Of a stretch of 14,638 nt of DNA, positions 14,560-14,638 are shown piece after piece. A program made the position numbers and the translations under genes. The stretch comes from Oscillibacter sp. (GTDB lineage Bacteria > Bacillota > Clostridia > Oscillospirales > Oscillospiraceae). Location of the stretch: positions 1 through 14,638 of the forward strand of contig JAFSOM010000273.1 of assembly GCA_017447005.1 (NCBI GenBank), given 5' to 3'. The notes under the pieces are model-generated. The model saw only the letters and a list, made by a program, of their open reading frames with translations. It made no database searches and was not told the DNA's origin. The stretch's first letter is position 1; the number at the start of each line of letters is the position of its first letter.

Positions 14560-14586
14560 CCCTCCCCCAAAGGGGGAGGGCTTTTT
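14560..14586 (+). terminator. Rho-independent terminator of the SPFH/zinc-ribbon/TPM operon
   Basis: A perfect 9-bp stem (CCCTCCCCC at 14560-14568 with GGGGGAGGG at 14572-14580) and an AAA loop, followed by CTTTTT. Just upstream GGCGC-TGAC-GCGCC adds a second small hairpin. Confidence 0.88.
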
Positions 14587-14596
14587 ATCGCAACGC

Positions 14597-14638
14597 TGAC
14601 AGGTTTATGTCTCCCCCCGGAACGGGGGGGAGATGTCA
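14597..14638. repeat. G/C hairpin at the window edge
   Basis: TCTCCCCCCG (14610-14619) pairs with CGGGGGGGAGA (14623-14633) with one bulged G across a GAA loop. TGACA (14597-14601) and TGTCA (14634-14638) flank it in inverted order. It may be part of a dispersed repeat on which the assembly broke; its right side may be cut. Confidence 0.5.

Overview
This window looks like a contig from a GC-rich, endospore-forming Clostridia, most likely an Oscillospirales-type gut anaerobe. The evidence is a SpoIIIAH-type sporulation gene at the left edge, strong AGGAGG-type ribosome binding sites, Bacillota-style promoters and terminators, and BspA-like repeats. The taxon is inferred from protein character only; no database search was possible.

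Left part (1-3965): the 3' part of spoIIIAH converges on a minus-strand gene that fuses a TIR domain to seven BspA-type leucine-rich repeats. That gene is clearly more AT-rich than its surroundings. It follows uvrC (minus), whose last codons and stop are included in a roughly 52-bp tandem repeat of three copies filling the gap between the two genes.

Centre (3966-8971): a compact minus-strand operon encodes, in transcription order, a stand-alone NRPS-type condensation protein, a free acyl/peptidyl carrier protein and an AMP-forming acyl ligase. Together these look like a minimal activate-load-condense pathway, such as an N-acyl amide or lipoamino acid synthase. Upstream on the same strand is a cytosolic alpha/beta-hydrolase esterase with an N-terminal beta-sandwich-like region. 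Between the esterase and the operon lies a repeat structure: three 41-bp tandem units flanked by 38-bp inverted repeats (36 of 38 bases match). A diverged copy of the arm lies at 3865-3906.

Right part (9098-14638): a plus-strand lipoprotein with a DUF3298/RsiV-like region has its own promoter. It is followed by a three-gene operon: an SPFH protein with three C-terminal zinc ribbons, a two-zinc-ribbon membrane protein and a TPM-domain membrane protein. This resembles the Bacillus subtilis YdjI/YdjG/YdjH set that links PspA to the membrane in envelope stress, but no PspA gene is visible here. A GC-rich inverted repeat sits directly on the operon's promoter/start region. The window ends in a terminator and another G/C hairpin.

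The best candidates for something new are the TIR-LRR fusion, the condensation/carrier/ligase operon with its esterase neighbour, and the inverted-repeat-flanked tandem element. No rRNA, tRNA, CRISPR array, transposase or integrase was seen.
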